Positions 33,582 to 43,742 of a stretch of DNA of 64,000 nt are shown in pieces (position 1 is the first letter of the stretch; every line of letters begins with the position of its first letter). This stretch comes from Elusimicrobiota bacterium. Lineage in GTDB: Bacteria > Elusimicrobiota > Elusimicrobia > UBA1565 > UBA9628. The notes under the pieces are model-generated. The model saw only the letters and a program-made list of their open reading frames with translations, searched no databases and was not told the DNA's origin. Location: assembly GCA_016207665.1 (NCBI GenBank), contig JACQPG010000024.1:22476-86475 (forward strand), given 5' to 3'. Made by a program: the position numbers and the translations under genes.

Positions 33582-36500
33582 ATGCGACAAGTCAAAGGCT
33601 TTCTCGGGCGTTCTTTCTCCGTTGTTCTGGCGTTGGCGATGGCGTTTCCCGGCGGTCTGAACGCGGGCTCATCGCGCAACCGCTCTCGTTCCAAGGATTT
33701 TTCGGTCTCGCTCGGGCGCGTGAGGCCCCAGCGTATCCCGATCGCGCGGCCCGCGACGCCAGCGCCGATTCCGGCGCCCATCTCGGCCGCTGAGCTTCCG
33801 GGCGCGGCGATCAGGCGGCATCCCGTGATCGAGCTGATGGATCAGCTCCAGAGCGCGGGCGTTTCGCTTTCAGACGACGCCTCCGTGGATCCGGAGCGAT
33901 TGGAGTCCGCGGCGCTTCCCGAGTCGGCGCGTCAGAGCCTGGCCTCGATCGCCCGGGCCGTGGCCGCGCGGCGCGGCGGCTTGTCCGCCCAGGGCGCCTT
34001 GGGAAGGGCTTTCGACAGGGCTCGGGCCGAGGGCGACTCGGGAGTGGTTTCGGGTTCGGGGGGCGCGACCCTTATGGCCGGGCCCGCCGAGGCGGGCGCG
34101 TCCTTGCTGCGCTGGAGCCCGGGCGGGGGCGAGGTTCCGGAGAGCACTCGCGGCGTGGAGAGAGCCGGCGAGCCCATCGTGGGGCAGGATTTGGCGCTCA
34201 AGCATTTGCGCGACGCCTTGCGCATGTCCGGCAAGAGCTATAACGTCTATATCGCCGGTCCCGAGGATTCAGGCCGCCAATCCGCGGCCGAGCTCATTCT
34301 CAGGCGGGAGATCGCCCCGTCGCTTCCGACGCCTCCGGACCTGGTCCAGGTCACGAATTTCCAGGATAAGGAATATCCCCTGGTGTTGGAGCTGCCGGCG
34401 GGCGCAGGGCAGAGGCTGAGGGCGGGGGTCGCGCAATTCCTGATCAACTTCCAGCTCCATCTGGCCGAACGCATGTCGTCGCCCGAGATCAAGGAGAAGC
34501 ATCGCGAGGCCGCGGCCAAGATAGCGAAGGAGAAAGAGCAGGTGATGGCCGCCTTCGACGCGGAGGTCGAGCAAGTCGAGCTGGGCAAGTTCGGGATCGA
34601 GATATACGGGGAGCCGAACGGCAAGGGAATCGAGATCAAGGCGGCTCTTAAACTGGGGAAAGGCGGCCGGGTGATCGCCGAAAAGGAGCTGGACGAGCTG
34701 ATCAAGGAGGGAAAATTCAGCCGGCAGGAGTGGGAAGAGGCTCATGAACAGTTGCCTGAAAAATCCGCTCCTTTCATGGATAAATTCGAGGATGCCATAG
34801 CCCATCATCGCCATGCGGACGCCAGGCTTGCCGCCCAGATCGAGATGATCAATCGCCAGGCCGCCGCGAGCCTGGCCGCGGGGCTCGGCAACGCCATGCT
34901 TTCCGCGATGTTCGCGCCCGATGAGAACGATCCGCAGCTACAGCGATGGAAGGCGCAGGTGGCGCAGCGCGAGGCTGATTTCCGGAAGGGATTATCCTCG
35001 GTGATGATAGGGCCCTATGGCGTGGATTACATGATACACGAGGGGGGCTTTTTCCTGCTCTTGACCCGTTATGAAGGCGGGGAACGCGTTCCCGTGCAAC
35101 AAGAGGAGCTGGACTCGCTCAGGGCCTCGGGCGCGCTGACGCAAGACCATATCGACGAGTGGCTCCGGCTCGCGCAGGAGTGGTCGCAGAAGTTCTTGGA
35201 GATGGCGCGGCTCAATAACCAGGAGTACGCGGCCATGGGTTCTCGGAAGGACCCGACTGAACAGGATAAGAAGCTGATCGGCTGGGCCCAGCTTATGGCG
35301 GGCTACGCCGCCAGCCATTACAAGGAATTCCTGCCGGCCTATCTCAAGGATGACGGGGAAGCGTCGCAGGCTCAGGGCGGCGTCTCCGAGGCCTTCCAAG
35401 TCAACGTCATGGTCGACAACTCCCAGACCCAGGGGGCTCCGGTGATATTCGAGCCCAATCCTACCTTGGAGAACCTGTTCGGCTCGGCGGACGCGGAGTC
35501 CAAGAGCATGATCGTCGGCGGCAAGATGATGAAATTGGGCGGAGCCGCCGGTCCCAAGCTCAATCCGGGAGCGGTTCATAGGGCCAATGGCGGATTCTTG
35601 ATCCTGAAAGACCTGGACGTGCTTCGCCAACCCGGCGCCTGGGAAGCTCTGCAGCGCATGATCGAGACCGGAAAGGCGGAGATCATCGAAGGGGGGCTGC
35701 TGGGCTTGAGGCTTCAAAGCCGCGTCCACAAGACTCCGGTCAACGTGCGCGTGGTGCTGATCGGCAATTATCTGCGTCATAGGCTGCTTACCGAGCATGA
35801 CGAGAATTTCCGCCGGAATTTCAGGTCCTTGGCGCAGTTCGAGCCTTCCCTGGCTCTCAACGCCGAGACCCTCAAGGGCTTCGTGCAATTCCTGAAGATC
35901 ATCATCGAGAAAAGCGCGGGCGAGATCTTGGAGATGAACCGGCAGGCCATCGTCGCCCTCATCCAATACGCGGCCAGGCTGGTGCCCAGCCATGTGGAGA
36001 TATCGGCCCGCCTGGGCCTCATCGACAGCGTGGCGCGGGAGGCCACCTTCTTCGCCCGCAAGGAGGGAGCGGAGCAGCTCGACGGCCGGCATGTGGCGAT
36101 GGCGCTGGAGCGCCGCAAGGAAAGCCACGGCCTGTTCGAGCGCCGGACCCTGGCCCGCTACCGGGACGGCGAGGAGTTGGTGCGCGTCGAGGGCGCCGAG
36201 GTGGGCGAGATGAACGCCCTGGTGGTGTATGAGATGGCGGACAGCTTCGGGGCTCCCAAGCGCATGAGCGTCTACGCGGTGGCGGCGCCTCCGGGATCGC
36301 CCCTGCTCATCTCGACGGATCGCGCCGGCAAGCTCACGGGAAAGAGCTTCGACAAGGCCCTGGCCGTGGTGGAGAACTTCATCAAGCGCCAGTTCGGGCG
36401 CAAGCTGCTCATCCCGGCGCAACTGCTTGTGTCTTTCGAGCAGAGCCATGGGGTCGACGGGGACTCGGCCACCGGGGCGACGATCGCGACCGCGCTTTCC

Positions 36501-36875
36501 AGCCTTTCCGGCGTGCCCCTCAAGCAGAACATCGCGATGACCGGCTCGGCCGATCAGGCCGGGAATATACTGCCCATCGGAGGCGCCAACGAGAAGATCG
36601 AAGGCTTCTTGAACGTGGCGAGCCTCTTGGTCAGCCAGGCGCATGAGCAGGGATTGCATGGAGTAATCTTGCCTCAGGCCAACTTGGCGGATCTCATGCT
36701 CGATCCCAAGGTCATCGCCGCCATCGACGGCCGCCGCTTCAAGATCTATCCGGTCAGGCACATCAGCGAGGTCATGCCCATTTTGACCGGCGAGAGCTAC
36801 CAGTCGATCATCGAGAAGGCCGAGCGCTATATCGACGATCTGCGCCAGGGGCTTAAAGGGCTCGCCTCCAAGTAA
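33582..36875 (+). CDS. Lon-type protease with AAA_32 domain and signal-like N-terminus
   Basis: A protein of about 1097 residues. Residues 1-29 (MRQVKGFLGRSFSVVLALAM then AFPGGLNAG) look like a Sec signal peptide or anchor, followed by a Pro/Ala/Arg-rich linker to about 190. The ATPase-like part (about 200-810) matches the AAA_32 family: VGQDLALKHLRDAL, then GPEDSGRQS at 226-234, where the Walker A Lys is Arg and the fourth residue is Asp, and later HRANGGFLILKDLDVL. The C-terminal Lon protease domain has Ser962 (DGDSATGA) and Lys1005 (GGANEKIEGF), spaced 43 residues as in E. coli Lon. The start codon is inferred; TTG at 33564 is an alternative. The stop codon touches the next ATG. Confidence 0.85.
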   Translation: MRQVKGFLGRSFSVVLALAMAFPGGLNAGSSRNRSRSKDFSVSLGRVRPQRIPIARPATPAPIPAPISAAELPGAAIRRHPVIELMDQLQSAGVSLSDDASVDPERLESAALPESARQSLASIARAVAARRGGLSAQGALGRAFDRARAEGDSGVVSGSGGATLMAGPAEAGASLLRWSPGGGEVPESTRGVERAGEPIVGQDLALKHLRDALRMSGKSYNVYIAGPEDSGRQSAAELILRREIAPSLPTPPDLVQVTNFQDKEYPLVLELPAGAGQRLRAGVAQFLINFQLHLAERMSSPEIKEKHREAAAKIAKEKEQVMAAFDAEVEQVELGKFGIEIYGEPNGKGIEIKAALKLGKGGRVIAEKELDELIKEGKFSRQEWEEAHEQLPEKSAPFMDKFEDAIAHHRHADARLAAQIEMINRQAAASLAAGLGNAMLSAMFAPDENDPQLQRWKAQVAQREADFRKGLSSVMIGPYGVDYMIHEGGFFLLLTRYEGGERVPVQQEELDSLRASGALTQDHIDEWLRLAQEWSQKFLEMARLNNQEYAAMGSRKDPTEQDKKLIGWAQLMAGYAASHYKEFLPAYLKDDGEASQAQGGVSEAFQVNVMVDNSQTQGAPVIFEPNPTLENLFGSADAESKSMIVGGKMMKLGGAAGPKLNPGAVHRANGGFLILKDLDVLRQPGAWEALQRMIETGKAEIIEGGLLGLRLQSRVHKTPVNVRVVLIGNYLRHRLLTEHDENFRRNFRSLAQFEPSLALNAETLKGFVQFLKIIIEKSAGEILEMNRQAIVALIQYAARLVPSHVEISARLGLIDSVAREATFFARKEGAEQLDGRHVAMALERRKESHGLFERRTLARYRDGEELVRVEGAEVGEMNALVVYEMADSFGAPKRMSVYAVAAPPGSPLLISTDRAGKLTGKSFDKALAVVENFIKRQFGRKLLIPAQLLVSFEQSHGVDGDSATGATIATALSSLSGVPLKQNIAMTGSADQAGNILPIGGANEKIEGFLNVASLLVSQAHEQGLHGVILPQANLADLMLDPKVIAAIDGRRFKIYPVRHISEVMPILTGESYQSIIEKAERYIDDLRQGLKGLASK

Positions 36876-39800
36876 ATGAGCCCTTCCGGCAAGTTCTTGC
36901 GCGGCCTGCTTTGCGCCGCCCTGCTCATAGCCTCTCCGGGAAGCCTTCCTTACCAGGCCTTGGCGGCCTCCCGTCCCGAGGGCCGGCCCGTGTCGGCCGC
37001 GCAGCTGCGCCTGGCCATGCGGGCCGTGACGCGAGTCGGGAAAGGCCCCGCGGATTCATCTCGAGCGAGCCGGGCTCAGCGGCGCCTGGCGGGGCGGCTA
37101 TCCTCATTGGACCTGGACTCGGCCCAGGGCCGGGCGCTGGCGGAGAGATTCGCGCAACGCGTCGAGGGCCTGGGCCCCGAGGCCTCGGAATCGGAGCTGG
37201 CGCAAGCCCTGATCGCGGCCGCGGAGCAAAGCTCGGAGCCGCTGCAGCCCGGATTTGGCGGGTTCGAGGGCGTCGGGCGGCATATCGCCGCCGTGATCCG
37301 CTCCTGGCGTAAGGCGGTTCCGGCTGAAATCGAGGCCGCCAACTCCGCCGGCGTATCCGCGGCCCGCTCGCCGCAGGCCTTGGCCCGGCCCTCTTTTTCC
37401 CCTCGGGAGCCGGGCGTCATCGAGCCGGTGGCCGTGGAGCGGCATTCTCTCGGAACCCATGCCCAGCCGCGAGCTTTCTGGTCCGGGCGCTTGGGCCGGG
37501 CCGCGCTGTGGGGCGCGGCCTTGGCCTTGGCGGGCGCGGCGATCGCGCATCTGGGCTTGATCCCGGCCGCCGCGCTTTCCGCGGTGTTGATCGGCTCGGT
37601 GTTGTTGCACGAAGTCGAGCATCTTCGCGTCTTGCGCAAGCTGGGAGACCCTACCGCCGAGAAACACGGTCACGGCAGTCTCAATCCGTTGAAGCATATC
37701 GATCCTTGGAAAACCCTGGCCCTGCCGTTGCTGACGCTTCTCGGCAGCTTGCTGTGGCTGCCCGCGCCGGTGATCTTCGGCCAGGCCGCGCCCGTGCGCG
37801 TGGACTTCAACAAATTGCCCGATCCCAAGAGAGACGCCGCGCGCGTGGCTTGGGCCGGGCCGCGCACGAATCTATTGCTTTCGGCGGCGGCTTGGGCGGC
37901 GTACCTGGCCTTGCCGGGCCTGGGCCTTATCGCCGCGGGCGGAAGCGCCGCCTGGGTGTTGTGGCAAGCGGCCGCGATCAACGCCTCGCTGGCCTTGTTC
38001 AACCTGCTTCCACTGCCGAATCTGGATGGAGGCAAGATACTGGTGCGCTATCTGCCGCAGCGGGTCTATCGGCTTTGGACCAGCAATCCGGATCTGCCCG
38101 CTTCGTATCAAAGCACCTATCAAAGGCTCTATGAGGGCCCGGCTTATTTGTTGAGCAAGCTCGGCATCGCCAGCCAAGGCCGGGTCAATCGTCTGGCCTG
38201 GGGCGCCAGCGTCTTGAGCCTGGCGCTTTTTTCCGTGGGACTTTCCGCTTGGCTGGGCGCTCCCTTGGCGCTTTTCCTGCTGGTTTGCGCTTACGACTAT
38301 TATTGCATCCGGGAAAAGATACAGAACGAGGAGGCGGTCAAGGCCATCATCGGCATATTCCAGGGCTTTTCCCGGGCCATGGCCCAGGCCGCGGAGCGGG
38401 ACGAGGGCGTCGAATCCGAGATCAATTCAGAGGAAGTCGAGCATGTCTTGAAAAACGCCTTCGAGGACACCCTCGACAAGATCATGGACTCGGAGGGCTT
38501 CGAGGCCCTCGACGAGGCCGGACGATGGGAGCGTTTCGAGTCGGCCTATCGCGAGGCCGCGGTCGCGGCCCTGCGCGCCCACGGCATGAGCGAGGACGGC
38601 CCCGAGGCCATCCGGCGCTTCCTCGATCGTGCCGATCTCAAGTCCTATTTCCAGGCCCTGAGGGACTGGATGACGCGCTACGAGGCCTGGGAGAAGTGGC
38701 GCAGTCCCAAACGCAGGCAACGCCGGCGCGATGCCGAGGGCAAGTCCTCCCAGGCCCAAGGAGGAGCGGCCACCGCGATGGGCTTGGCGGTTTTGGGGGC
38801 TTTCGGCGTGGGCTTGGCGGGCATCGATCTCGGCGCCGTGGCCCTGCTTCCCGGAACGGTCGAGCCAAACGCGCCCGCCGCGCGCCCGAGCTTCGTCCAG
38901 GCGCTCAACGACGCGAATCTGAAGTTCGACGACAAGCAGAAGGCGTTCCTGACCCTTCACCTGACTGAGCTGAAGCTCAAGAAGGTGGCGCCCGTGATCG
39001 GCCGGGTCGAGGAGATCAAGCGTCTGATCAAGAGCGCGCGGGGCCCGCGCGGGGTGATCAACAACGTGGTGGCCTGGGGCAAGACCGGCGTGGGGAAGAC
39101 GGCGCTCTTCGAGGGCCTGGCCCAGGCGCAGGCCTTTTCGGAGACACAGCCCGAGGGAGGCACGTTCAAGCTCGCGAGCTTGGAGGGCCGCTATCTGCTC
39201 GAGCTCGATCTCTCGCGCTTGATGTTGGCCGATGACCCGGCGATGGCGCTGGCCATGATATTCCAGTATCTCGCCCGTTTCAATGATCCGGACCCCAGGA
39301 ACGGCAGCAAGGTGATATTGATCATCGACGAGATCCATAAGCTCTTCAAGCACCCCCGCGGCGAGCTCATGGCCGAGCTGCTCAAGAGGCATTTGAGGGA
39401 GGGAGACCTCGCGGTCTTCGCCGCCACCACCGAGGCCGAATACAGGAAATACATCGAGCCTGACGAGGCCTTCAGCCGGAGGCTGGTGCCGCTCGAGCTC
39501 AAGCCGGCCACCCCGGAGGAGACCCTGCTTTATCTGGAGGGAGGCCAGGAATACTATGAGCGGCTATTCGGCGTGACCATCGCGCCCGAGGCTCTTAGGG
39601 CTTTGGCGGAACTATCGCGCTTCGATCGCAGCGTGGAGCTGCCGGAGCGGGCCTTCAAATATCTGCGCCTGGCCTCCTCCGAGGCTAATTTTGACAGCCG
39701 GCGGGACCGCTACTCGCTCGATATTCGGGACTTGATCGGGCGGCTGCGCTATGCGATGCAGCGGCTCTCGGAGCAGCTTTCAGGATCGGAACTGGTCACG

Positions 39801-42800
39801 GACAAGCTGAAGAAGGACGAGCCAGGGGCGATCTCCCTTTATAACCTCGCCATAGACCTCAGCCAGGAACTGATCGACCTTTATCGCAAGCGCGACGGGG
39901 TGCCGACGGAGGGAACTCCGGTGGTGGATTCCGAGATGGTGAAGGAGGAGATATCCCGGGAAACCGGCATCAAATCAGGGCTTCTGGTCTCGGGCGAGGA
40001 GGATCTGGAGCGCTATCTCAAGATGGAGGAGATCGTCGGCCGAAGGGTGATAGGACAGGAGGAGCCCATCCATATCATCGCCGAGGCCGTGCGCCAGAAC
40101 AAGGCCGGGCTTTCGGATCCGAATCGACCCATGGGAGTGTTCTATCTCACCGGCCCCACGGGCTCGGGAAAGACCTTGCTCGCCAAGACCCTCGCCTGGT
40201 TCTTGTTCGGCGATCCCGAGGCCATGGTGCGCGTCGACATGTCCGAGTACCAGGAGGGCCACTCCGTGTCGCGCGGCATAGGAGCTCCTCCCGGCTATGT
40301 CGGCCATGAGCAAGGCGGACAGTGGACGGAGAAGGTGAGGCGGCGGCCCTACAGCGTGGTCTTGTTCGACGAGATCGAGAAGGCGCACCCCAATGTCTGG
40401 TTGTTGCTGCTTCCCCTGCTGGCGGACGGCCGCATGACCGACGGCCAAGGGCGAACCGTGGATTTCAAGAATACGCTGATTCTTATGACCTCCAATCTGG
40501 GCATGCAGGCGGTGAATGTCGAGCCCTATGTCAAGGCTTATCAGGCGATGCGGACGGATATCCAGGCGGCCGAGGCCGCGGGGGATGCCCATGCCCTGCA
40601 GGCGGCGCGGTCGCGCCTCGAGCAATTGATCGCCAATTTGTCGGCCGATACGAAGAAGACGACCATGGAGGTCACCGGCAAGTATTTCAAGGAGGTCTAT
40701 CCTCCCGAGTTCCAGGGGCGGCTGCATGCCCCTCCCATCGTGTTCAACCGCATCACGCCGGCCATGGCCCGGGAGATCGTGGAGCTGAACCTCAAGCAGC
40801 TCCGCGAGGTGCTGGCTTTCGCCGGCCACGAATTCGATTGGGATCCAGGTCTTGTGGCTCATATCGTCGACGAGGGCTATTCGATCGAATTGGGAGCCCG
40901 GCCCTTGCAGAACGCCATCGATCGGCTCGTGACCCGGCCGATAGCCAAGGAGATACTCAAGGCAGCGGTCGCCAGCGGCAATAAGATACGGCCCAGCGAG
41001 ATCAAGGTCGGCTTCGAGCAGGGCCGGGTGGGTTTCGAGATCAAGGCCCTCAAGCCCCGGCCTTTGGCCAAGAAGAAGTCCCGGGAAGCCGCGGCTCGCG
41101 AGCTGTTCATGCGCGTGCTGCGCCATTCCTTGGCCGCGGCGGTGCAGCCGATCGCGGCGCCGGGGCTTTCGGAGATAGATGCCTGGGCTCGGGCGGCCCT
41201 AGGTCAGGACCCGGTCCGCGCTCAGGAGCCGGGCTCGGGAGCTCCGGCGGCGGAGCCGCCTGGCGACGGCGCGCTTTTCAGCGCCAAGCCCGGCGGCATG
41301 AGGGCCATGGGAGATTCCCAGATAACCGTTCTCGCCTCTCATAACAGGCCGCAGGGCAAGGACGAGGGGCTGCGGCGCCTGCGCGAGGAGCTTTCAGCCG
41401 CCCTGGAGCGGGAGGGATATCCGGAGTCCGTTCGGGAGCTGATACTGCGCACGGTGGAGCATCCGGACGATCCCTATGTGGGCTGGCTCAAGCTCATGGT
41501 GGAGCGCGCCAAGGAAAGGCAAACGGGAGAGAGTCCCATTAAGATCAGCTACGAGGTGGACGGGGATTCGGTACGCCTGCTGGTGCATCGCGAAGGGGAA
41601 CTCGATGCTCGGGAGACGGCCGTGTTCGAGACCCATTTCAGAGGCCCCCCGCCCGAGAGCCCGTCCGTCTCGCGCGAAAGGGCCGAGGCCGCCAATGTGG
41701 CGGGCGAGGACGGGCGCAGGCATTATTTCGATCTCTATCGCGCTCTTAACCGGATGGGAGCGAATTGGGGCTATTTCTCCGGGATATTGGCCCGGGGCGA
41801 GAGCGGAGTGGATTATTGGATCGAGATACCCAAGGTCCCGCCGCAACCGGCCGCCGCACCCGCTGGCGAGGCTGCGGCGCGGGGGCAGCCTGATACGGGC
41901 AAGATCAAGGAGCACGCTCGGGAACGCGACATCGGCGCCTATGGTTTCGATCCGGCCTGGGCCGGCATCGTTTTGACTTTGGGCCGGCGCGAGTACCGGG
42001 GTTGGGACGGATACCTTTCCGAGCTCAAGAGCCGCTTCCATCTGCGCGAGACGCTTTCCATCCATGGAGGTCATGACACGAAATTCGGCTTGGTCCTCGA
42101 ACGGCGGCCTTCAGGCGATGAGGCTCTTGAGGAGGAGCTGGCGCGGCTGGCGATAGAGCTTTCCAGGGAGGAGGCGGCCGTGTCGATTGCCGTCGACAGG
42201 CGAGTGGCCAAGAGGATCGCGGCGCCCCAGCCCCCCGCTTTGTTGGCGAAGGTGGATCTGTTGCCGGACGAGCTGCGGCCGGCGGCCGAGGCTCGGCGCA
42301 CGATCTTGATCGAGCTGGCGCATCAGGGTTTCCCGACGCAATATTTCCGCGACAATCTTTTCGTCAGCATAAACCGCGGCGTGGGCCTGATGCTGGTGCG
42401 TGATTCCAGGACTGGGTCCCGGTTGGAGGCAGAGTTCAGGGCGGATGACCCGGAGGCCGCCGCCCGTGCCGTGATCGCGTTGGCCGATTATGGCGCCCTC
42501 GATGCGATCCGGGTGCATCCGGAAGTGAAACGGAGGATAGCCGAGCTGCTGAGAGACCCGTCCGCCCCGGCTCGCGAAAGGCCCGATCGTTCGCCCCGGG
42601 AGCAGTTGAAAGCCATGGCCCTGGCCATTTTAAGGCAGGGAAATCAGCGCAGCCCGTCCGTGTTGATCGCGGCGGGGGATCTCTTCGCGTCGCTGGCCTC
42701 TTCCGATGACCTGAACTTGGCCTTGGATTGGATCGGACATAACGACTCCCGCCTCCAGCATTTCCTCATCGGCGCCGGCGCGGCCGTCGTGGCCGCGCTG

Positions 42801-43742
42801 GGCCAGGGGGAAGACAAGCTGGAGGTCCTCAGCCAGGCCATGGAGTCGCTGTCGCGGCGCGGAGGCGATGAGTTCAAGCCGATTAAGTCGAGGCTGGCCG
42901 ACGCCTACGCGGAGATCGCGGCGCGAAGCCTGGATCCGGGCGAGATAAGGCGGCGCTTCGAAGAGGAATCGGGCAAGAGAGCCGTGGAGGGCCGCAACGA
43001 GCCCTTGATCTCGGCGCTTTATACGGCCCTAGCTCGACGCGCCGGTGCCGAGGCTCAACCGGTTCTCCTGGAGAATTGGGAGCAGCCGCGAGGGCGAGAG
43101 CTATACCAATATCTCAAGAGGGCCGAGCCCGCGCTGTTGCGGGAGATCTACGAGGATTGGAAAAGGATCAGGGCTCGGCCCGATGGAGCCGCGCGACAGC
43201 TCGTTCTTTACGCCATCGCCGACCATGGCGACCGCGACGATCTCGAGGCTCTCAAGGGCATCGCCGAAAGCGGTTGGGAGGGAGCCCTGGAGCACCAGGG
43301 CAAGCTCATGGCGGCCGAGGCTTACGCCGCCATGGTCAAGCGACTTGGGGCTTTCGCGTCGGTCAGGAACGAGAGCAGGACCTGGATTTCCGGCGGTTTG
43401 GGCGATTCGATCAACTTCAGCCGCATGGTGAGCGCGGTCGAGGTGATCGGGGAGGCGGGCTCGGCCAGGGATATGCCTCTGCTCGAGCGCCTGATGGAGC
43501 TCAACCCGGCCCAGGTCAATGCCGCGCATGAGATGACGCAACAGTTGGCCGCGCGAGCTTGGGCGCGAAGGGCGATCGCCCTCGGGCTGATGGGAGGTTT
43601 GATGAGCGCCGAGCCCGGGCCGGATCACGTCGATCAGCCGTCCAGGATCGCGAAGATGCTGACTGACACCAACCCCATAGTCAATACGGCCGCTCTAGAG
43701 GCCTTGAGGCTTCATTTCCAGGCCAGGCCCGGAGGCTCATGA
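36876..43742 (+). CDS. Giant fusion: M50 site-2 protease - ClpB-like double AAA+ - helical repeat tail
   Basis: A 2288-residue protein. Residues 1-31 are signal-like. An M50 domain at about 205-480 has hydrophobic segments, HEVEH at 245-249 and NLDGGK with Asp384. Another hydrophobic segment lies at about 630-660. A ClpB/ClpA-type tandem AAA+ module follows: D1 (about 705-950) with Walker A GKTGVGKT at 735-742 and Walker B IIDEIHK (Asp818, Glu819); D2 (about 1047-1390) with GPTGSGKT at 1093-1100, LFDEIEKAHP (Asp1165, Glu1166) and the pore-type GAPPGYVGHEQGG. The tail from about 1440 is unassigned, with HEAT-like helices from about 1900. It abuts the Lon-type gene and overlaps the next gene (ATGA). 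No family with this whole architecture is known to me. Confidence 0.88.
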   Translation: MSPSGKFLRGLLCAALLIASPGSLPYQALAASRPEGRPVSAAQLRLAMRAVTRVGKGPADSSRASRAQRRLAGRLSSLDLDSAQGRALAERFAQRVEGLGPEASESELAQALIAAAEQSSEPLQPGFGGFEGVGRHIAAVIRSWRKAVPAEIEAANSAGVSAARSPQALARPSFSPREPGVIEPVAVERHSLGTHAQPRAFWSGRLGRAALWGAALALAGAAIAHLGLIPAAALSAVLIGSVLLHEVEHLRVLRKLGDPTAEKHGHGSLNPLKHIDPWKTLALPLLTLLGSLLWLPAPVIFGQAAPVRVDFNKLPDPKRDAARVAWAGPRTNLLLSAAAWAAYLALPGLGLIAAGGSAAWVLWQAAAINASLALFNLLPLPNLDGGKILVRYLPQRVYRLWTSNPDLPASYQSTYQRLYEGPAYLLSKLGIASQGRVNRLAWGASVLSLALFSVGLSAWLGAPLALFLLVCAYDYYCIREKIQNEEAVKAIIGIFQGFSRAMAQAAERDEGVESEINSEEVEHVLKNAFEDTLDKIMDSEGFEALDEAGRWERFESAYREAAVAALRAHGMSEDGPEAIRRFLDRADLKSYFQALRDWMTRYEAWEKWRSPKRRQRRRDAEGKSSQAQGGAATAMGLAVLGAFGVGLAGIDLGAVALLPGTVEPNAPAARPSFVQALNDANLKFDDKQKAFLTLHLTELKLKKVAPVIGRVEEIKRLIKSARGPRGVINNVVAWGKTGVGKTALFEGLAQAQAFSETQPEGGTFKLASLEGRYLLELDLSRLMLADDPAMALAMIFQYLARFNDPDPRNGSKVILIIDEIHKLFKHPRGELMAELLKRHLREGDLAVFAATTEAEYRKYIEPDEAFSRRLVPLELKPATPEETLLYLEGGQEYYERLFGVTIAPEALRALAELSRFDRSVELPERAFKYLRLASSEANFDSRRDRYSLDIRDLIGRLRYAMQRLSEQLSGSELVTDKLKKDEPGAISLYNLAIDLSQELIDLYRKRDGVPTEGTPVVDSEMVKEEISRETGIKSGLLVSGEEDLERYLKMEEIVGRRVIGQEEPIHIIAEAVRQNKAGLSDPNRPMGVFYLTGPTGSGKTLLAKTLAWFLFGDPEAMVRVDMSEYQEGHSVSRGIGAPPGYVGHEQGGQWTEKVRRRPYSVVLFDEIEKAHPNVWLLLLPLLADGRMTDGQGRTVDFKNTLILMTSNLGMQAVNVEPYVKAYQAMRTDIQAAEAAGDAHALQAARSRLEQLIANLSADTKKTTMEVTGKYFKEVYPPEFQGRLHAPPIVFNRITPAMAREIVELNLKQLREVLAFAGHEFDWDPGLVAHIVDEGYSIELGARPLQNAIDRLVTRPIAKEILKAAVASGNKIRPSEIKVGFEQGRVGFEIKALKPRPLAKKKSREAAARELFMRVLRHSLAAAVQPIAAPGLSEIDAWARAALGQDPVRAQEPGSGAPAAEPPGDGALFSAKPGGMRAMGDSQITVLASHNRPQGKDEGLRRLREELSAALEREGYPESVRELILRTVEHPDDPYVGWLKLMVERAKERQTGESPIKISYEVDGDSVRLLVHREGELDARETAVFETHFRGPPPESPSVSRERAEAANVAGEDGRRHYFDLYRALNRMGANWGYFSGILARGESGVDYWIEIPKVPPQPAAAPAGEAAARGQPDTGKIKEHARERDIGAYGFDPAWAGIVLTLGRREYRGWDGYLSELKSRFHLRETLSIHGGHDTKFGLVLERRPSGDEALEEELARLAIELSREEAAVSIAVDRRVAKRIAAPQPPALLAKVDLLPDELRPAAEARRTILIELAHQGFPTQYFRDNLFVSINRGVGLMLVRDSRTGSRLEAEFRADDPEAAARAVIALADYGALDAIRVHPEVKRRIAELLRDPSAPARERPDRSPREQLKAMALAILRQGNQRSPSVLIAAGDLFASLASSDDLNLALDWIGHNDSRLQHFLIGAGAAVVAALGQGEDKLEVLSQAMESLSRRGGDEFKPIKSRLADAYAEIAARSLDPGEIRRRFEEESGKRAVEGRNEPLISALYTALARRAGAEAQPVLLENWEQPRGRELYQYLKRAEPALLREIYEDWKRIRARPDGAARQLVLYAIADHGDRDDLEALKGIAESGWEGALEHQGKLMAAEAYAAMVKRLGAFASVRNESRTWISGGLGDSINFSRMVSAVEVIGEAGSARDMPLLERLMELNPAQVNAAHEMTQQLAARAWARRAIALGLMGGLMSAEPGPDHVDQPSRIAKMLTDTNPIVNTAALEALRLHFQARPGGS

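Noticed and set aside
34992-36761. 589-codon open frame on the minus strand opposite the Lon-type gene
   Set aside because: It lies entirely opposite a gene with clear Lon and AAA_32 motifs, has no recognisable domain, and G+C-rich genes often leave such antisense frames open.
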